A stretch of DNA of 64,000 nucleotides, from positions 1 to 64,000 of the forward strand of contig JAKLKA010000018.1 in the NCBI GenBank assembly GCA_023150915.1, in the 5' to 3' direction. This document shows, in pieces, positions 1 to 8,810 of the stretch (its first letter is position 1; every line of letters begins with the position of its first letter). The stretch is from Polyangiaceae bacterium. GTDB lineage: Bacteria > Myxococcota_A > Polyangia > Polyangiales > Polyangiaceae. Under the pieces are notes generated by a model that saw only the letters and a program-made list of their open reading frames with translations, searched no databases and was not told where the DNA came from. The position numbers and the translations under genes were made by a program.

Positions 1-73
1 ACTTGCAACAACCTTTACGCCCGCCAGGTCGCCATCTTCTGCCTCCACCGAAGCCGCCCGCGCGACTGGACCT

Positions 74-134
74 CCTGAAGCCTGCAGCCTGAAGTCTGTA
101 GCCTCGGCTTTCGCCCGAAAGGGCGAAAGCCGAG
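74..134. repeat. Tandem heptamers plus perfect hairpin (REP/MITE-like element)
   Basis: Four tandem 7-base units (CCTGAAG, CCTGCAG, CCTGAAG, TCTGTAG) run from 74 to 101. They are followed by a perfect hairpin with 14-base arms, CTCGGCTTTCGCCC at 103-116 and its exact complement at 121-134, closed by a GAAA tetraloop. The element lies exactly where the upstream membrane-protein reading frame stops resembling its family. Heptamer tracts and short palindromes of this kind are known as dispersed non-coding repeats in bacteria. No flanking target duplication is evident, so insertion is an inference. Confidence 0.6.
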
Positions 135-371
135 TCTGAGAGGAAGGTACTCGGCGCCGAGCGCCATCCGGGTCTCGACGGAGAAATCGAACCAGATTTT
201 TCGAAGCGCGTCCGCAGAAGCGTCCTGCAGCACCGGGTTGTCACGGATCAGCCAGGGGTCGTCCCAGTTCAGGTAGCCGCCGGAGAGTGACGCCGAGTAT
301 CCCAGCGCGATCGCCAGGACCAAGAGGTACGGCATCGCACGGCGCACGCGGAGCGGGATCCTCCCGATCAT
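135..371 (-). pseudogene. 5' fragment of a TMTC/TPR-type polytopic membrane protein, truncated
   Basis: The frame starts at 371 with a membrane segment (about residues 12-30). It continues with a GGYLNWDDPWLI-type stretch and a GAEYLPLR stretch, which resemble the N-terminal luminal loop of bacterial relatives of TMTC/O-mannosyl and GT-C membrane glycosyltransferases that carry TPR repeats. Such proteins run several hundred residues. Here the recognisable sequence ends near 135 at the heptamer/hairpin repeat. The frame then reads about 40 unrelated residues to a stop at 15-17. I read this as a gene fragment, either disrupted by the repeat or left over from a rearrangement. An assembly junction at the window edge cannot be excluded. 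Confidence 0.55.
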
Positions 372-776
372 CGGCTTCGAATCCTAGGCGAAGCGAGAGG
401 CATCGAGCCACGCGGAATGCGACTGTCGCGATTCGTCAAGCAGGTAGTTCCATCTGAGTCCATCTGAGTCCATGTGTGATGGAGTAGTGAATGGACACTC
501 ACCTGCACACGCGTGCGTGATCGTGCACGTCGTTCGTTCAGCGATCACGCGGGTTAGCTATGTAGTTCCATGTGCGCACGCACGCGCGCCGAGCCCGACG
601 AACGCGGCTCTCGCTATGTCAAACAATGTCCGATTGAGATGCGCGTTTCGCGTCCATGGAGCGGCCGGGCGCAGCTTGCAAAAAAAAGGGTGGAAAGGGT
701 TTTGGGTGATCCACTCAATAGAATATATTCGCTCGCGTCCGAGGGTGCCGCTGGGCGGCGCGGAGAAAGCAGCCAG
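372..776. other. Intergenic region upstream of the MerR-like gene, with direct and inverted repeats
   Basis: I see no convincing gene in these 405 bases. They contain two tandem copies of the 10-mer CATCTGAGTC (451-470), two copies of GTAGTTCCAT (444-453 and 562-571), a perfect 9-base inverted repeat (515-523 / 542-550) and the palindrome GTGCGCAC (572-579). An A tract at 680-687 and the AT-rich stretch at 717-729, including TATATT at 724-729, are the only AT-rich parts. They are the likely core promoter of the gene at 777, although no good -35 hexamer sits at the right spacing. The 53 bases just upstream of 777 would form the leader, with GGAGAAAG at 762-769 as the ribosome binding site. Confidence 0.5.
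515..550. promoter_or_regulatory. Perfect inverted repeat, possible operator
   Basis: GCGTGATCG at 515-523 is matched by its exact complement CGATCACGC at 542-550, with 18 bases between. It lies about 230 bases upstream of a DNA-binding regulator gene and about 170 bases upstream of its AT-rich presumed promoter. It could bind a dimeric regulator or form a hairpin. No partner is identified. Confidence 0.35.
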
Positions 777-1295
777 ATGCCGGGTATCGACGACACGACC
801 TTGAGCCAGATCGAGCGGGACCACGCCGCCGGTCTGACCTCGGCCGAGATCCTCGACGTCTTCGCCACTCATGGGGTGACCCTCTCCGAGGCCACGCTGC
901 GCAAGTACGTCCAGCTCGGCCTCTTGCCCCGCAGCATTCGGGTCGGGCGCAAGGGAAAGCACCAAGGGTCGCAGGGCATCTACCCGGTCGGGGTGGTGCG
1001 CCAGATCTTGCGCATCAAGCAGATGATGGCCGAGAGCTACACCATCGACCAGATCCAGCGCGAGTTCCTCTTCATGCGCAGCGACCTGCAGGCGCTCGAG
1101 CAGACGCTGGACGGGTTGTTCGACAAGCTGGCGCGCATCGTGGGCGACAAGAAGCGCGGAGAGGCGACGGCCAAGGCCGTGGCGCGGGACGTGACCGAGG
1201 CGCGCTCGCTCAGCAAAGACTTGTTGGTCCGACTCGGGGCCATTGAATCGCGGCTCACGTCGCGGACGAGGATCGAGAAGGCTGTAGCTTCATGA
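777..1295 (+). CDS. MerR-like HTH transcriptional regulator
   Basis: A 172-residue protein with a winged-helix region at about residues 15-75. A helix-turn-helix is followed by a KYVQLGLLP stretch, the typical MerR-family helix-then-wing pattern (in MerR, YYxxxGLLxP). Residues 85-160 look helical and would form the dimerising coiled coil. No effector-binding domain or metal-binding cysteines are visible, so any ligand is unknown. I chose the ATG at 777 because GGAGAAAG lies 7 bases upstream and the domain begins right after it, although the frame stays open further upstream to 570. The gene stands alone, with a 215-base gap before the next gene. It is probably a cytoplasmic DNA-binding regulator with targets unknown. 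Confidence 0.75.
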   Translation: MPGIDDTTLSQIERDHAAGLTSAEILDVFATHGVTLSEATLRKYVQLGLLPRSIRVGRKGKHQGSQGIYPVGVVRQILRIKQMMAESYTIDQIQREFLFMRSDLQALEQTLDGLFDKLARIVGDKKRGEATAKAVARDVTEARSLSKDLLVRLGAIESRLTSRTRIEKAVAS

Positions 1296-1510
1296 GGGAT
1301 TCGACGGAGGGTTTCTGGGGGCGCAGGTGACTTGACGCGGGCCCGAACGGCACCACCCGCGTGCGACGGCAGGGTCGTGGCACGACGACGTTCGGCAGCG
1401 TGATTCTGGTTGGGATAGTCGAGGCGAAAACCACGTGATCGGGACGGGCTCCCGGCCGCAACGGGGATCGTGCGTGCACTGGCGGAAACGGACAGTTCTG
1501 GAGGCAGGCG

Positions 1511-2194
1511 ATGGATTCGAACAAGCAGGGCGGCACGCCCGACACGGCCACGATGGAGACCACGGCTGAGCCCGAGACGCAGGGCGCAACGGCGCTGGCC
1601 CTGGAGCCCGAAGGCGACAGCGAGACGATCACGCGTGAACAACGCCGCTCGCGCCGCAAGCGCGACGTGCGCGCGCGCACCATCAGCGTCAAGCGCATGA
1701 CCAAGCGCGAGCTGGAGATCGGGCGGTTGCTCTACCCCGAGTCCGACTACGAGAAGCCGAAGACCCGCGCCGAGTGCGCCGAGGGCCCGCGCCCGTGCGC
1801 GTTCGTGTCGTGCAAGCACCACCTTTACATCGACGTCTCGCCGCGCACCGGCGCCATCAAGCTCAACTTCCCCGACCTCGAAGTCTGGGAGCTCAACGAG
1901 TCTTGCGCGCTGGACGTCGCAGACCGCGGTGGGACGACGCTCGAGGACGTGGGGGCCATCATGAATCTGACGCGCGAGCGCATTCGGCAGGTCGAGGTCA
2001 AGGCGTTGGCGAAGCTCGAGGCGCTTCGGGACATGATGGCGCTGCGCGACTATGTGGACGAGGGCCCGGTGGGCAAGCGGCGCCTGCCGCGCTTGAGCAA
2101 GGCCGACTTGGCCGTGAGTGCAGACGACGACGACGCGAGCAGCGACGACCTGGACGCTGACGCGGGCGACTTCGACGTCGCGCTCGACGCCTGA
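1511..2194 (+). CDS. Sigma-70 region-4-like HTH DNA-binding protein
   Basis: A 227-residue protein. The N-terminal 50 residues are low-complexity and acidic, followed by a basic patch around residues 45-62. A conserved Cys-rich block ([18 protein letters not shown], about 97-114) comes next, then a helix-turn-helix at about 140-170 ([20 protein letters not shown]) that matches sigma-factor region 4.2. The tail is strongly acidic, rich in Asp. Regions 2 and 3 of a sigma factor are absent, so it cannot act as a normal sigma factor. It is more likely a transcription factor that borrows the -35-binding fold. GGAGGCAGG just before the ATG supports this start. It reads alone on the plus strand and converges with the M19 peptidase gene. 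Confidence 0.7.
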   Translation: MDSNKQGGTPDTATMETTAEPETQGATALALEPEGDSETITREQRRSRRKRDVRARTISVKRMTKRELEIGRLLYPESDYEKPKTRAECAEGPRPCAFVSCKHHLYIDVSPRTGAIKLNFPDLEVWELNESCALDVADRGGTTLEDVGAIMNLTRERIRQVEVKALAKLEALRDMMALRDYVDEGPVGKRRLPRLSKADLAVSADDDDASSDDLDADAGDFDVALDA

Positions 2195-2210
2195 CCCGCC
2201 GCAGCGTTGG

Positions 2211-3290
2211 TCACCCGCGCAACAGGGCGACGGTGCGGAGGAAGCTCTTGCCCAGGATCTTCTGCACCGTGTCCGGGCTCATGCCCTGGTCGAGCATGAG
2301 CTGAACCAGCCTGGGCAGCTCGAGGCAGGTGGGAAGGTCGCGGGGGGGCCAGATGGCGCCGTCCCAGTCGCTGCCCAGCGACGCGTGGTCGGCACCCACC
2401 GTACTCACGATGTGGGCCAGATGGCGCACGACGCTGGCGGCGCGGCCGCCCCAGATCGAGTCGCCGAGGAAGCTCGACTGGTACATCACCCCGATCGTGC
2501 CCCCCGTGTCGGCGATGGCACGAAGCTGTCGATCGTCGAGGTTACGCCAGTGCTCGAAGGCACCGGTCACGCCGGTGTGGGTCACCAAGAGCGGGTGTGA
2601 CTTGTCGTGGACCTCGACGGCGTCCCAGAATCCGCGACGACTCACGTGGGCGAGGTCGACGAAGATCTTCCGCGCGTCGAGCGCGCGGACGTATTCACGA
2701 CCCCGGCCGGTGAGGCCGGTGTCGCGCCGCCCGGCCAGCGGCGAGCTGGTGGTGCCCAGGCTGGACGACGAGAGGTGCACCACCGTCACTCGCAGCACCA
2801 CGCCGGCGGGGATGCGATCGAGGGCGTCCGGCGACGCGTCGAGCGCGTTGCCGCCCTGGATGCCGATGAAGGCGGCGTGCTTGCCTTGCGCACGCGCCGC
2901 GCGGTACTCGGCAGCGCTCTTCACCACGGCGAACTGCTCGGGCACCCGGTCGAATTGCGCGAGCAGCTCGGCCAGGTTCCGCTCGAAGGTGTCGGCGCGC
3001 GCCTCGGCGCCGCGCAGAGGGTTGGTGGTGATCACCCAGGTGGCGCCGGTGAGCTGGGCCTCGAGCACCCGTGGGAAGTCGACCTGGCTGTAGAAACGCG
3101 CGCCGAAAAGACCGTGACCGTGGCGTCGAGTCAGGTCGTAGCCCAGCGTGCGGTGCCAGATGAACGAATCGATGTGCAGGTCGATGACGTCGCTGGCCAG
3201 GTACAGCTCGACCGCTTCGAGCGAGATGCCGAGGTGCCGCGCCCAGGCGGCAGGGTCCGACCGGTGATCTTCGAACTCGAGCCGGAGCAT
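2211..3290 (-). CDS. Membrane-dipeptidase-like (M19) metallopeptidase
   Basis: A 359-residue TIM-barrel amidohydrolase of the renal/membrane dipeptidase family, which usually cleaves dipeptides including D-containing ones. Visible ligands are the HxD pair at His39/Asp41 (DLHID), a His in VDLAHVS, a His in LVTHTGV and a C-terminal GSDWDG. The loop that normally carries the bridging glutamate (GxEGG) reads GIQGGN, so that ligand is Gln. The site may hold one metal or have altered activity. No signal peptide is visible, so it is probably cytoplasmic. It lies 43 bases downstream of the ParA partner gene on the same strand and may be cotranscribed. Confidence 0.85.
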   Translation of the reverse strand: MLRLEFEDHRSDPAAWARHLGISLEAVELYLASDVIDLHIDSFIWHRTLGYDLTRRHGHGLFGARFYSQVDFPRVLEAQLTGATWVITTNPLRGAEARADTFERNLAELLAQFDRVPEQFAVVKSAAEYRAARAQGKHAAFIGIQGGNALDASPDALDRIPAGVVLRVTVVHLSSSSLGTTSSPLAGRRDTGLTGRGREYVRALDARKIFVDLAHVSRRGFWDAVEVHDKSHPLLVTHTGVTGAFEHWRNLDDRQLRAIADTGGTIGVMYQSSFLGDSIWGGRAASVVRHLAHIVSTVGADHASLGSDWDGAIWPPRDLPTCLELPRLVQLMLDQGMSPDTVQKILGKSFLRTVALLRG

Positions 3291-3333
3291 GGCGGGGGCA
3301 TAGCCCGCCCCGGTCGAGGCGAAAAGCAGGGGC

Positions 3334-3641
<308 letters not shown>

Positions 3642-3645
<4 letters not shown>

Positions 3646-4733
3646 GCCACACCTCCAAAACTGGACGCCCCTTCTCGGGGGGCGCTCTGCATCACCGAAT
3701 CGAGCAGCTTGTCCACTACCAGGTCGTAGTCGCACGCGGCGCTCGAGCCCGGTGCGTACTCGAACAGAGTCTTGCCCTCGGCAGGCGCCTCTTTGACCTT
3801 GATGGCCAGGCGCACCGGCGAAAGGCAGCGCTCGCCGAAGTGCTCGCGCAACGTCGCCAGCGCTTCGTGACAGATGCGGGCGCGCGCGTCGAACTGGGTC
3901 GGCAACACTCCCCACAGCTCGACGCGGTGACCGAGCTGGCTGCCCACCTGGCGCAAGGTCCTGAGTACCTGGCGGACGCCGATCAGCGACAGATAGTCGC
4001 AGGCCACGGGACACAAGACGGCGTCGGCGAAGGCCAGCGCGTTCTGGTTCATCAGCGACAGGCTGGGCGAGCAGTCCACGATCACGAAGTCGTAGGCGTC
4101 GCGGGCTGCCGACAGGCGTTCGGACAGCACGCGATCGCGCTGTCGGCGGCCGGCCAGGTAGAGCTCGGCCGCCGCCAGGGTCTCGTTGGCGGGCAGGACG
4201 TCGAGCCCGGGGCGCGCCTCGACCACGGCGTCGGCCAGGCCCAGGCCCATGACCAGCACGTGGTAGAGCGACCGCTCGTGCCGGAGCGCGAGCGACGCGG
4301 CGACGTTGCCTTGACTGTCGGTGTCGACCAAGAGCACCCGCGAGCCGCGAGCCGCGAGCCCGGCGGCGACCGTGACCGCGGTGGTGGTCTTGCCGGTCCC
4401 GCCCTTGTGGTTGAACACCGCGACCACCCGGGCGCCGGCGCCGCGGCGCGGCGCGGGGGCGGCCGGCGTGGGGCGCTTGGCAAGGCCCGCACGGCAGAGG
4501 TCGCTGCACGCGTAGTGGCGCTGGGCGCCGACGTACAGCACCTGCGCGGCCAGCTCGACGGTGAACTCGCGGGCGCAAGCGCTGCAGCGCACGCTGCCGC
4601 TGGCGCTCTGGCTCAGGCAGGCCTGGGAGCAGAAGAACACCAGGCGGTCGGAGCCCTCCACGTTCCGGACCTCGGTCTGGTACCGGAACTGCACGTCGAA
4701 CTCGGCGTGACAGACGTTGCAGGCGCGTTTCAT
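3642..4733 (-). CDS. ParA-family ATPase with N-terminal double zinc finger
   Basis: A 363-residue protein. Residues 1-80 hold two tandem Cys4 modules: C5-x2-C8 with C35-x3-C39, and C50-x2-C53 with C76-x3-C80. Each resembles a treble-clef/zinc-ribbon finger. A linker rich in Ala and Pro follows, then a full ParA/MinD domain with the deviant Walker A KGGTGKTT at 110-117, the DTDSQGN Walker A' and the VDCSPS Walker B. The ATPase family positions DNA or protein cargo by nucleoid-bound gradients. The fingers are not part of canonical ParA and may bind DNA or a cargo protein. It overlaps the RHH gene downstream by 4 bases. The chromosomal context (purH, M19) argues against a plasmid partition locus. 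Confidence 0.85.
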
Positions 4734-4831
4734 GGTCGATGGGCGCTTCGTGTTTATCGAAGCGTCGCTCGACCGGATGTCATGCCTACCGGGGTTTGGC
4801 CAAGTTTTCGCGGAGAGGCCCGCCCCGGTTT

Positions 4832-6397
4832 TCAGTGCCGGAAGTGCCGTACGTCGGTGAAGACCATGGCCAGACCCAGGCGATTGGCGGCCGCGATCAC
4901 CTCGGCGTCCTTCTTGCTGCCGCCCGGCTGGGCCACGGCGGTGACCCCGGCGGCGGCGGCCGCTTCGACCCCGTCGGGGAAGGGGAAGAAAGCGTCCGAG
5001 GCAAGCACGCTGCCCGGGGCGCGAGCCCCGGCGGTCTTGCAGGCGACTTCTACTGCGAGGACGCGGGCAGTCTGGCCGCCGCCGATGCCCGCCGTCACGA
5101 ACGTGCCGGCGCCCTCGCCCGCGCGGGCAAGGACGATGGCGTTGCTCTTCACGTGCTTGGCGGCGCACCAGGCGAAGTCGAGCGCGGCGAGCTCCGACTC
5201 GCTGGGGTGGCGCTCGGTCACGACCTTGCCGCGCCGCACCTCGCCGGCGCCGCTGGCATCGCGGTCCTGGAACACGAAGCCGCCGCCGATGCGCTTGGCC
5301 TGCCGCGCGGGGTGCTCGCGCCCCAGCCATTGTCCGGTGGCGAGCAGGCGCAGCGCGCTCTTGGCCCGCAGGCGCTCCAGAGCAGCGGGGCTGAAGCTGG
5401 GCGCGATGATGCACTCGAGGAAGGTCTCTGCCAGAAGCGCCGCCGTGCCCTCGTCCACCTCGCGATTGAGCGCGACGATGCCTCCGAAGGCGCTCATGGC
5501 GTCGGCGTCGCGGGCGGCGCGGTAGGCGTCTGCCAGACTCGGCGCCACGGCCATGCCGCAGGGGCTGGTGTGTTTGACCACCACGGCGCCCGGCGTTTCG
5601 AGCTCGCGCACGGCGTCGAGCGCGGCTTCGACGTCCACCAGGTTGTTGAAGCTCAGCTCTTTGGCCCCGCTGCCCAGGCTCTCGGCCCGCGCCAGAGAAC
5701 CGGCGGGCGCGTTTCGCTCGCGGTAGAACGCGGCGCGCTGGTGGGGGTTCTCGCCGTAGCGCAGGCCATAGCCCTTCTCGAGCGCCAAGGTGAGGTAGCG
5801 CGGCCAACCATCGGCTTCGCCCTGGGCGCTCAGCCAGCCGCTGATCGCCGCGTCGTAGGCGGCGGTGTGCGCGAAGACCTTCGCCGCCAGGCGTCGCCGG
5901 GTCTCGAGCGTGGTGCCTTCGCCCTCGGCGAGCTCTGCCAGAACGCTCGCGTAGTCTGCCGGGTCGCAGACCACGGTGACGCGCGCGTGGTTCTTGGCCG
6001 CCGATCGCAGCATGCTGGGCCCCCCGATGTCGATGTTCTCGATCAGTTCGTCGAACTCGGCGCCGGGCTTGGTCAGGGTCTGCTCGAAGGGGTAGAGGTT
6101 CACCACCACCAGGTCGATGAAGCGCGCGCCGAGGCGCTCGAGGTCTGCCTCGTCGGTGCCTTCGCGCGCCAACAGCGCGCCGTGCACCCTGGGGTGCAAG
6201 GTCTTGACGCGGCCGTCCATCACTTCCGGGGACCCGGTGTAGCTTTCGACCGTTTCGACGGCGATGCCCGCGGCCGCGAGCGCCTGGTAGGTGCCGCCGG
6301 TCGAGAGCAGCGCGACGCCGCGCTGGGCGAGCTCGCGGGCGAAGCCCACCAGACCAGTCTTGTCGGAGACGGAGAGCAGCGCGCGGCGGATCGGCAT
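4832..6397 (-). CDS. purH: Bifunctional AICAR transformylase / IMP cyclohydrolase
   Basis: A 521-residue protein of normal PurH length, catalysing the last two steps of IMP synthesis in the cytoplasm. The MGS-like cyclohydrolase domain covers about residues 1-145 (STGGT at 32-36, DGRVKTLHP at 61-69, IDIGGPS at 122-128). The transformylase domain follows, with RYGENPHQ at 213-220 and KHTSPCG at 275-281, whose Lys-His pair is catalytic. It stands alone, divergent from the lipoprotein gene at 6453 across a 55-base gap that must hold both promoters. Confidence 0.97.
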   Translation of the reverse strand: MPIRRALLSVSDKTGLVGFARELAQRGVALLSTGGTYQALAAAGIAVETVESYTGSPEVMDGRVKTLHPRVHGALLAREGTDEADLERLGARFIDLVVVNLYPFEQTLTKPGAEFDELIENIDIGGPSMLRSAAKNHARVTVVCDPADYASVLAELAEGEGTTLETRRRLAAKVFAHTAAYDAAISGWLSAQGEADGWPRYLTLALEKGYGLRYGENPHQRAAFYRERNAPAGSLARAESLGSGAKELSFNNLVDVEAALDAVRELETPGAVVVKHTSPCGMAVAPSLADAYRAARDADAMSAFGGIVALNREVDEGTAALLAETFLECIIAPSFSPAALERLRAKSALRLLATGQWLGREHPARQAKRIGGGFVFQDRDASGAGEVRRGKVVTERHPSESELAALDFAWCAAKHVKSNAIVLARAGEGAGTFVTAGIGGGQTARVLAVEVACKTAGARAPGSVLASDAFFPFPDGVEAAAAAGVTAVAQPGGSKKDAEVIAAANRLGLAMVFTDVRHFRH

Positions 6398-6452
6398 GGC
6401 CGGTCGCTATCGCGGGGGACGGTGCGGCGTCAATCATGTATGCTGCGCCGCC

Positions 6453-6824
6453 ATGGTGCGTTTCTTGGCGGGCCTGTTCTGCGCCTTTTCTCTGGTGTCG
6501 GCCTGCTCGTCCGACGACGCGGCGGACGACGGCAATCAGCCTTACGAGCCCGCAGGCAACGGCGTGGCGATGAGCGAAAGCGACGCGTGCAAGTCCATCA
6601 CCGCCGCGGAAGACGACCGGCGGGCGGCGCTGTCGTGTGGCCCGGTGACTCGCCCGCCGTGCCCGGTCTACATCCAGAAGAGCAACCCGGCATGCTCGCA
6701 ATACGACCAAGGCACGGTGCAGGCCTGCGCGGCGTTCGTGGGCGAGCAACCCACCTGCGACGCGCTCACCCAGAAGAAGTGCCTTCTGAAGATCCTCCCG
6801 GGCTCGGCGCCGAACGGCTGCTGA
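6453..6824 (+). CDS. Small secreted lipoprotein, function unknown
   Basis: A 123-residue protein with a lipoprotein signal: a short basic N-terminus, a hydrophobic stretch, then LVSAC at residues 14-18 with Cys18 as the lipidated residue. The mature part contains about eight further Cys, suggesting disulfides and a periplasmic or outer-membrane location. No family is recognised. I chose ATG 6453 because it places the signal peptide at the N-terminus. The 3' end overlaps the convergent pseudouridine synthase gene by 59 bases. Confidence 0.7.
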   Translation: MVRFLAGLFCAFSLVSACSSDDAADDGNQPYEPAGNGVAMSESDACKSITAAEDDRRAALSCGPVTRPPCPVYIQKSNPACSQYDQGTVQACAAFVGEQPTCDALTQKKCLLKILPGSAPNGC

Positions 6825-7845
6825 CGCGAGTATCCCAGAAGAGCTGCAGGTCTTCTGCCAGCGGCGACTCGAGCTCGAGGGGCTCGCCCGTCACGGCGTG
6901 CGTCAGGTGATAGCGGTGCGCGTGCAGCGCGTGCCGCGGAAGCTCGAGCCGGACGAGGTCGCCCGGGGTGAGCTCGCCGTCGGCCGCTCGGGCCAGCATG
7001 CGCTCGTCCGGTCCATAGAGCTTGTCGCCGACGATCGGCGTGCCGCTGGCGGCCAGATGCACACGGATCTGATGCTGCCGCCCGGTGTGCAGCCGGCAGC
7101 GCGAGAGCGCATAGCCACCGCGGGACTCGAGCACCGAGACCTCGGTGCGGGCGTCGAGCCCGCCCTGAGTGGCGATGCGCATCTTCACCCGCAGGGGGTT
7201 TTCCAGATCGGGCTCGAGGGGTTGGTCGAACATGCCGCCGGCGGGGGTGCCCCAGGTGATCGCCAGGTAGTCCTTGACCAGCTCGAGGGCGCTGCCGCGG
7301 GCCGCGGCGGTGGTGCGGTCCTCCAGCTTGCGCTTGAACGCGCGATCCGCCTCCGGCGTCTTGGCGACGAGCAAAAGGCCGCTGGTCTCGCGGTCGATGC
7401 GGTGGATGAGTGAGAGATACTGCCCCGGGCGGCTCTTCGACAGCACCTTCACCACCGTGGAATGATGGTGCCGGGCCGTGGGGTGCACGGCCATGAGCGG
7501 CGGCTTGTCGATCACCAGCAGGTGGTCGTCTTCGAACAAGACGACCAGCTCCCGGGGCGAGTCTTGCTCTTCGAAAGGAAGCCGCCAGAGCACCACTCGG
7601 TCTTCGCCCCGGACGCGGTCGTTGTGCCGCAATTTGCGGCCTTCTGGCGAATAGGCGGTGTCGTCGATGATCGAGCGGGCGCGGGTGCGGCTGGTGTTGC
7701 GGAGCTGGGTCGGCAAGAACACGTCCAGGCGCATGCCCTCGGACTCGGGGGGAACGCGGATCACCCGAACGATGGCGTCGCTCGGGACCCCCGGCGGTCG
7801 GACCAGGCCGGGAAGCTGCTCTTCGCCGTGGCTGGCGCCGCCCAT
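6766..7845 (-). CDS. RluA-family 23S rRNA pseudouridine synthase
   Basis: A 359-residue protein converting uridine to pseudouridine in RNA. Residues about 35-90 resemble the S4 RNA-binding domain. The catalytic domain starts near residue 100 (LLVIDKPPLMAVHPT). It carries the family signature HRIDRETSGLLL with catalytic Asp151, and later the HTGRQHQIRVHL motif. The exact target (RluC, RluD or RluA type) cannot be told from sequence alone. The ATG at 7845 overlaps the argB stop codon by one base (TGATG), so it is translationally coupled to argB. A TTG one codon upstream is possible. It converges with, and overlaps by 59 bases, the lipoprotein gene at 6453. Confidence 0.93.
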   Translation of the reverse strand: MGGASHGEEQLPGLVRPPGVPSDAIVRVIRVPPESEGMRLDVFLPTQLRNTSRTRARSIIDDTAYSPEGRKLRHNDRVRGEDRVVLWRLPFEEQDSPRELVVLFEDDHLLVIDKPPLMAVHPTARHHHSTVVKVLSKSRPGQYLSLIHRIDRETSGLLLVAKTPEADRAFKRKLEDRTTAAARGSALELVKDYLAITWGTPAGGMFDQPLEPDLENPLRVKMRIATQGGLDARTEVSVLESRGGYALSRCRLHTGRQHQIRVHLAASGTPIVGDKLYGPDERMLARAADGELTPGDLVRLELPRHALHAHRYHLTHAVTGEPLELESPLAEDLQLFWDTRVSSRSAPSPGGSSEGTSSG

Positions 7846-8732
7846 CAACCCCCGCGCTTGATCTCGGTGCCGACGCCGGTGTCGGTGAAGATCTCCAGCA
7901 AGAGCGCGTGGCTGCGCCGCCCGTCGATGATGTGGACCTTCTCGACGCCCTCGGCGACGGCGTCGAGCGCGCAGCGGACCTTGGGGATCATGCCGCTCTT
8001 GATCACGCCGCGTTCGATCAGGGCCTCGGCCTCTTGGGCGCCCAGCGACGACAGCAACGCGCCCGAGCCGTCTTTCACGCCGTCGACGTCGGTCATCAGC
8101 ATCAGCTTCGCCGCGCCCAGCGCGCCGGCGATGCGCCCGGCTGCGGTGTCGGCGTTGACGTTCAGGGCCAGGCCGGTGGGGTCCACTGCCACCGGGGCGA
8201 TCACCGGAAGGAAGCCGCTGTCGAGCAGCCGGTCCACGATGCTCGCGTCGACCGTCTCGATGTCACCCACGCGACCCAGATCGACCAGCACGTCGACGCC
8301 GCTCGGGTCTTTTGCCGGGACCTCCGGGAGCCGCTGCGCCCGCATGAAGTGGTCGTCTTTGCCCGAGAGCCCCACCGCGCGGCCGCCGTGCTTGCAGATC
8401 AGGCCGACGATGTCCTGGTTGACCGCGCCCCCCAAGACCATCTCGACGACCTCCATGGTCGCGTCGTCGGTCACACGCAAGCCAGCCTGGAACGTGGACG
8501 TGAGGCCCATCTTCGACAGCATCTGATCGATCTGCGGCCCGCCCCCGTGCACCACGACCATGCGGATGCCGACGTAGCGCAGCAGGCAGACGTCGCGGGC
8601 GAAGCTCTCTTTGAGCTCGGCGTCGACCATGGCGTGCCCGCCGTACTTGACCACGAAGGTGCGCCCCGAGAACCGCCGGATGTAAGGCAGCGCCTCGTGC
8701 AGGATTTTGGCCTTCTCGACCAGTGCGTCCAT
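7845..8732 (-). CDS. argB: Acetylglutamate kinase
   Basis: A 295-residue amino-acid kinase of normal ArgB length, phosphorylating N-acetylglutamate in arginine synthesis. KYGGHAM is at 29-34 and HGGGPQI at 62-68, the phosphate- and substrate-binding loops. A DVDGVKDGSG stretch in the C-terminal half fits the ATP site. The helical N-terminus (about residues 1-20) is typical of the hexameric, arginine-inhibited ArgB, so feedback control is likely. No other arg gene is in the window. It is divergent from the gene at 8811 across a 78-base gap and is coupled to the downstream rluA-type gene. Confidence 0.96.
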   Translation of the reverse strand: MDALVEKAKILHEALPYIRRFSGRTFVVKYGGHAMVDAELKESFARDVCLLRYVGIRMVVVHGGGPQIDQMLSKMGLTSTFQAGLRVTDDATMEVVEMVLGGAVNQDIVGLICKHGGRAVGLSGKDDHFMRAQRLPEVPAKDPSGVDVLVDLGRVGDIETVDASIVDRLLDSGFLPVIAPVAVDPTGLALNVNADTAAGRIAGALGAAKLMLMTDVDGVKDGSGALLSSLGAQEAEALIERGVIKSGMIPKVRCALDAVAEGVEKVHIIDGRRSHALLLEIFTDTGVGTEIKRGG

Positions 8733-8810
8733 TTTCGCGCGGAGGGTACGGGGCGGTCGGGTGCTCCGCAAGTGCACATCCCTGGCGACTCGTGTTAGAC
8801 CGCCGGCACC

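Noticed and set aside
4734-4831. Riboswitch or attenuator between purH and the ParA gene
   Set aside because: The gap is the region after purH, not before it, and no conserved purine-riboswitch core is visible.
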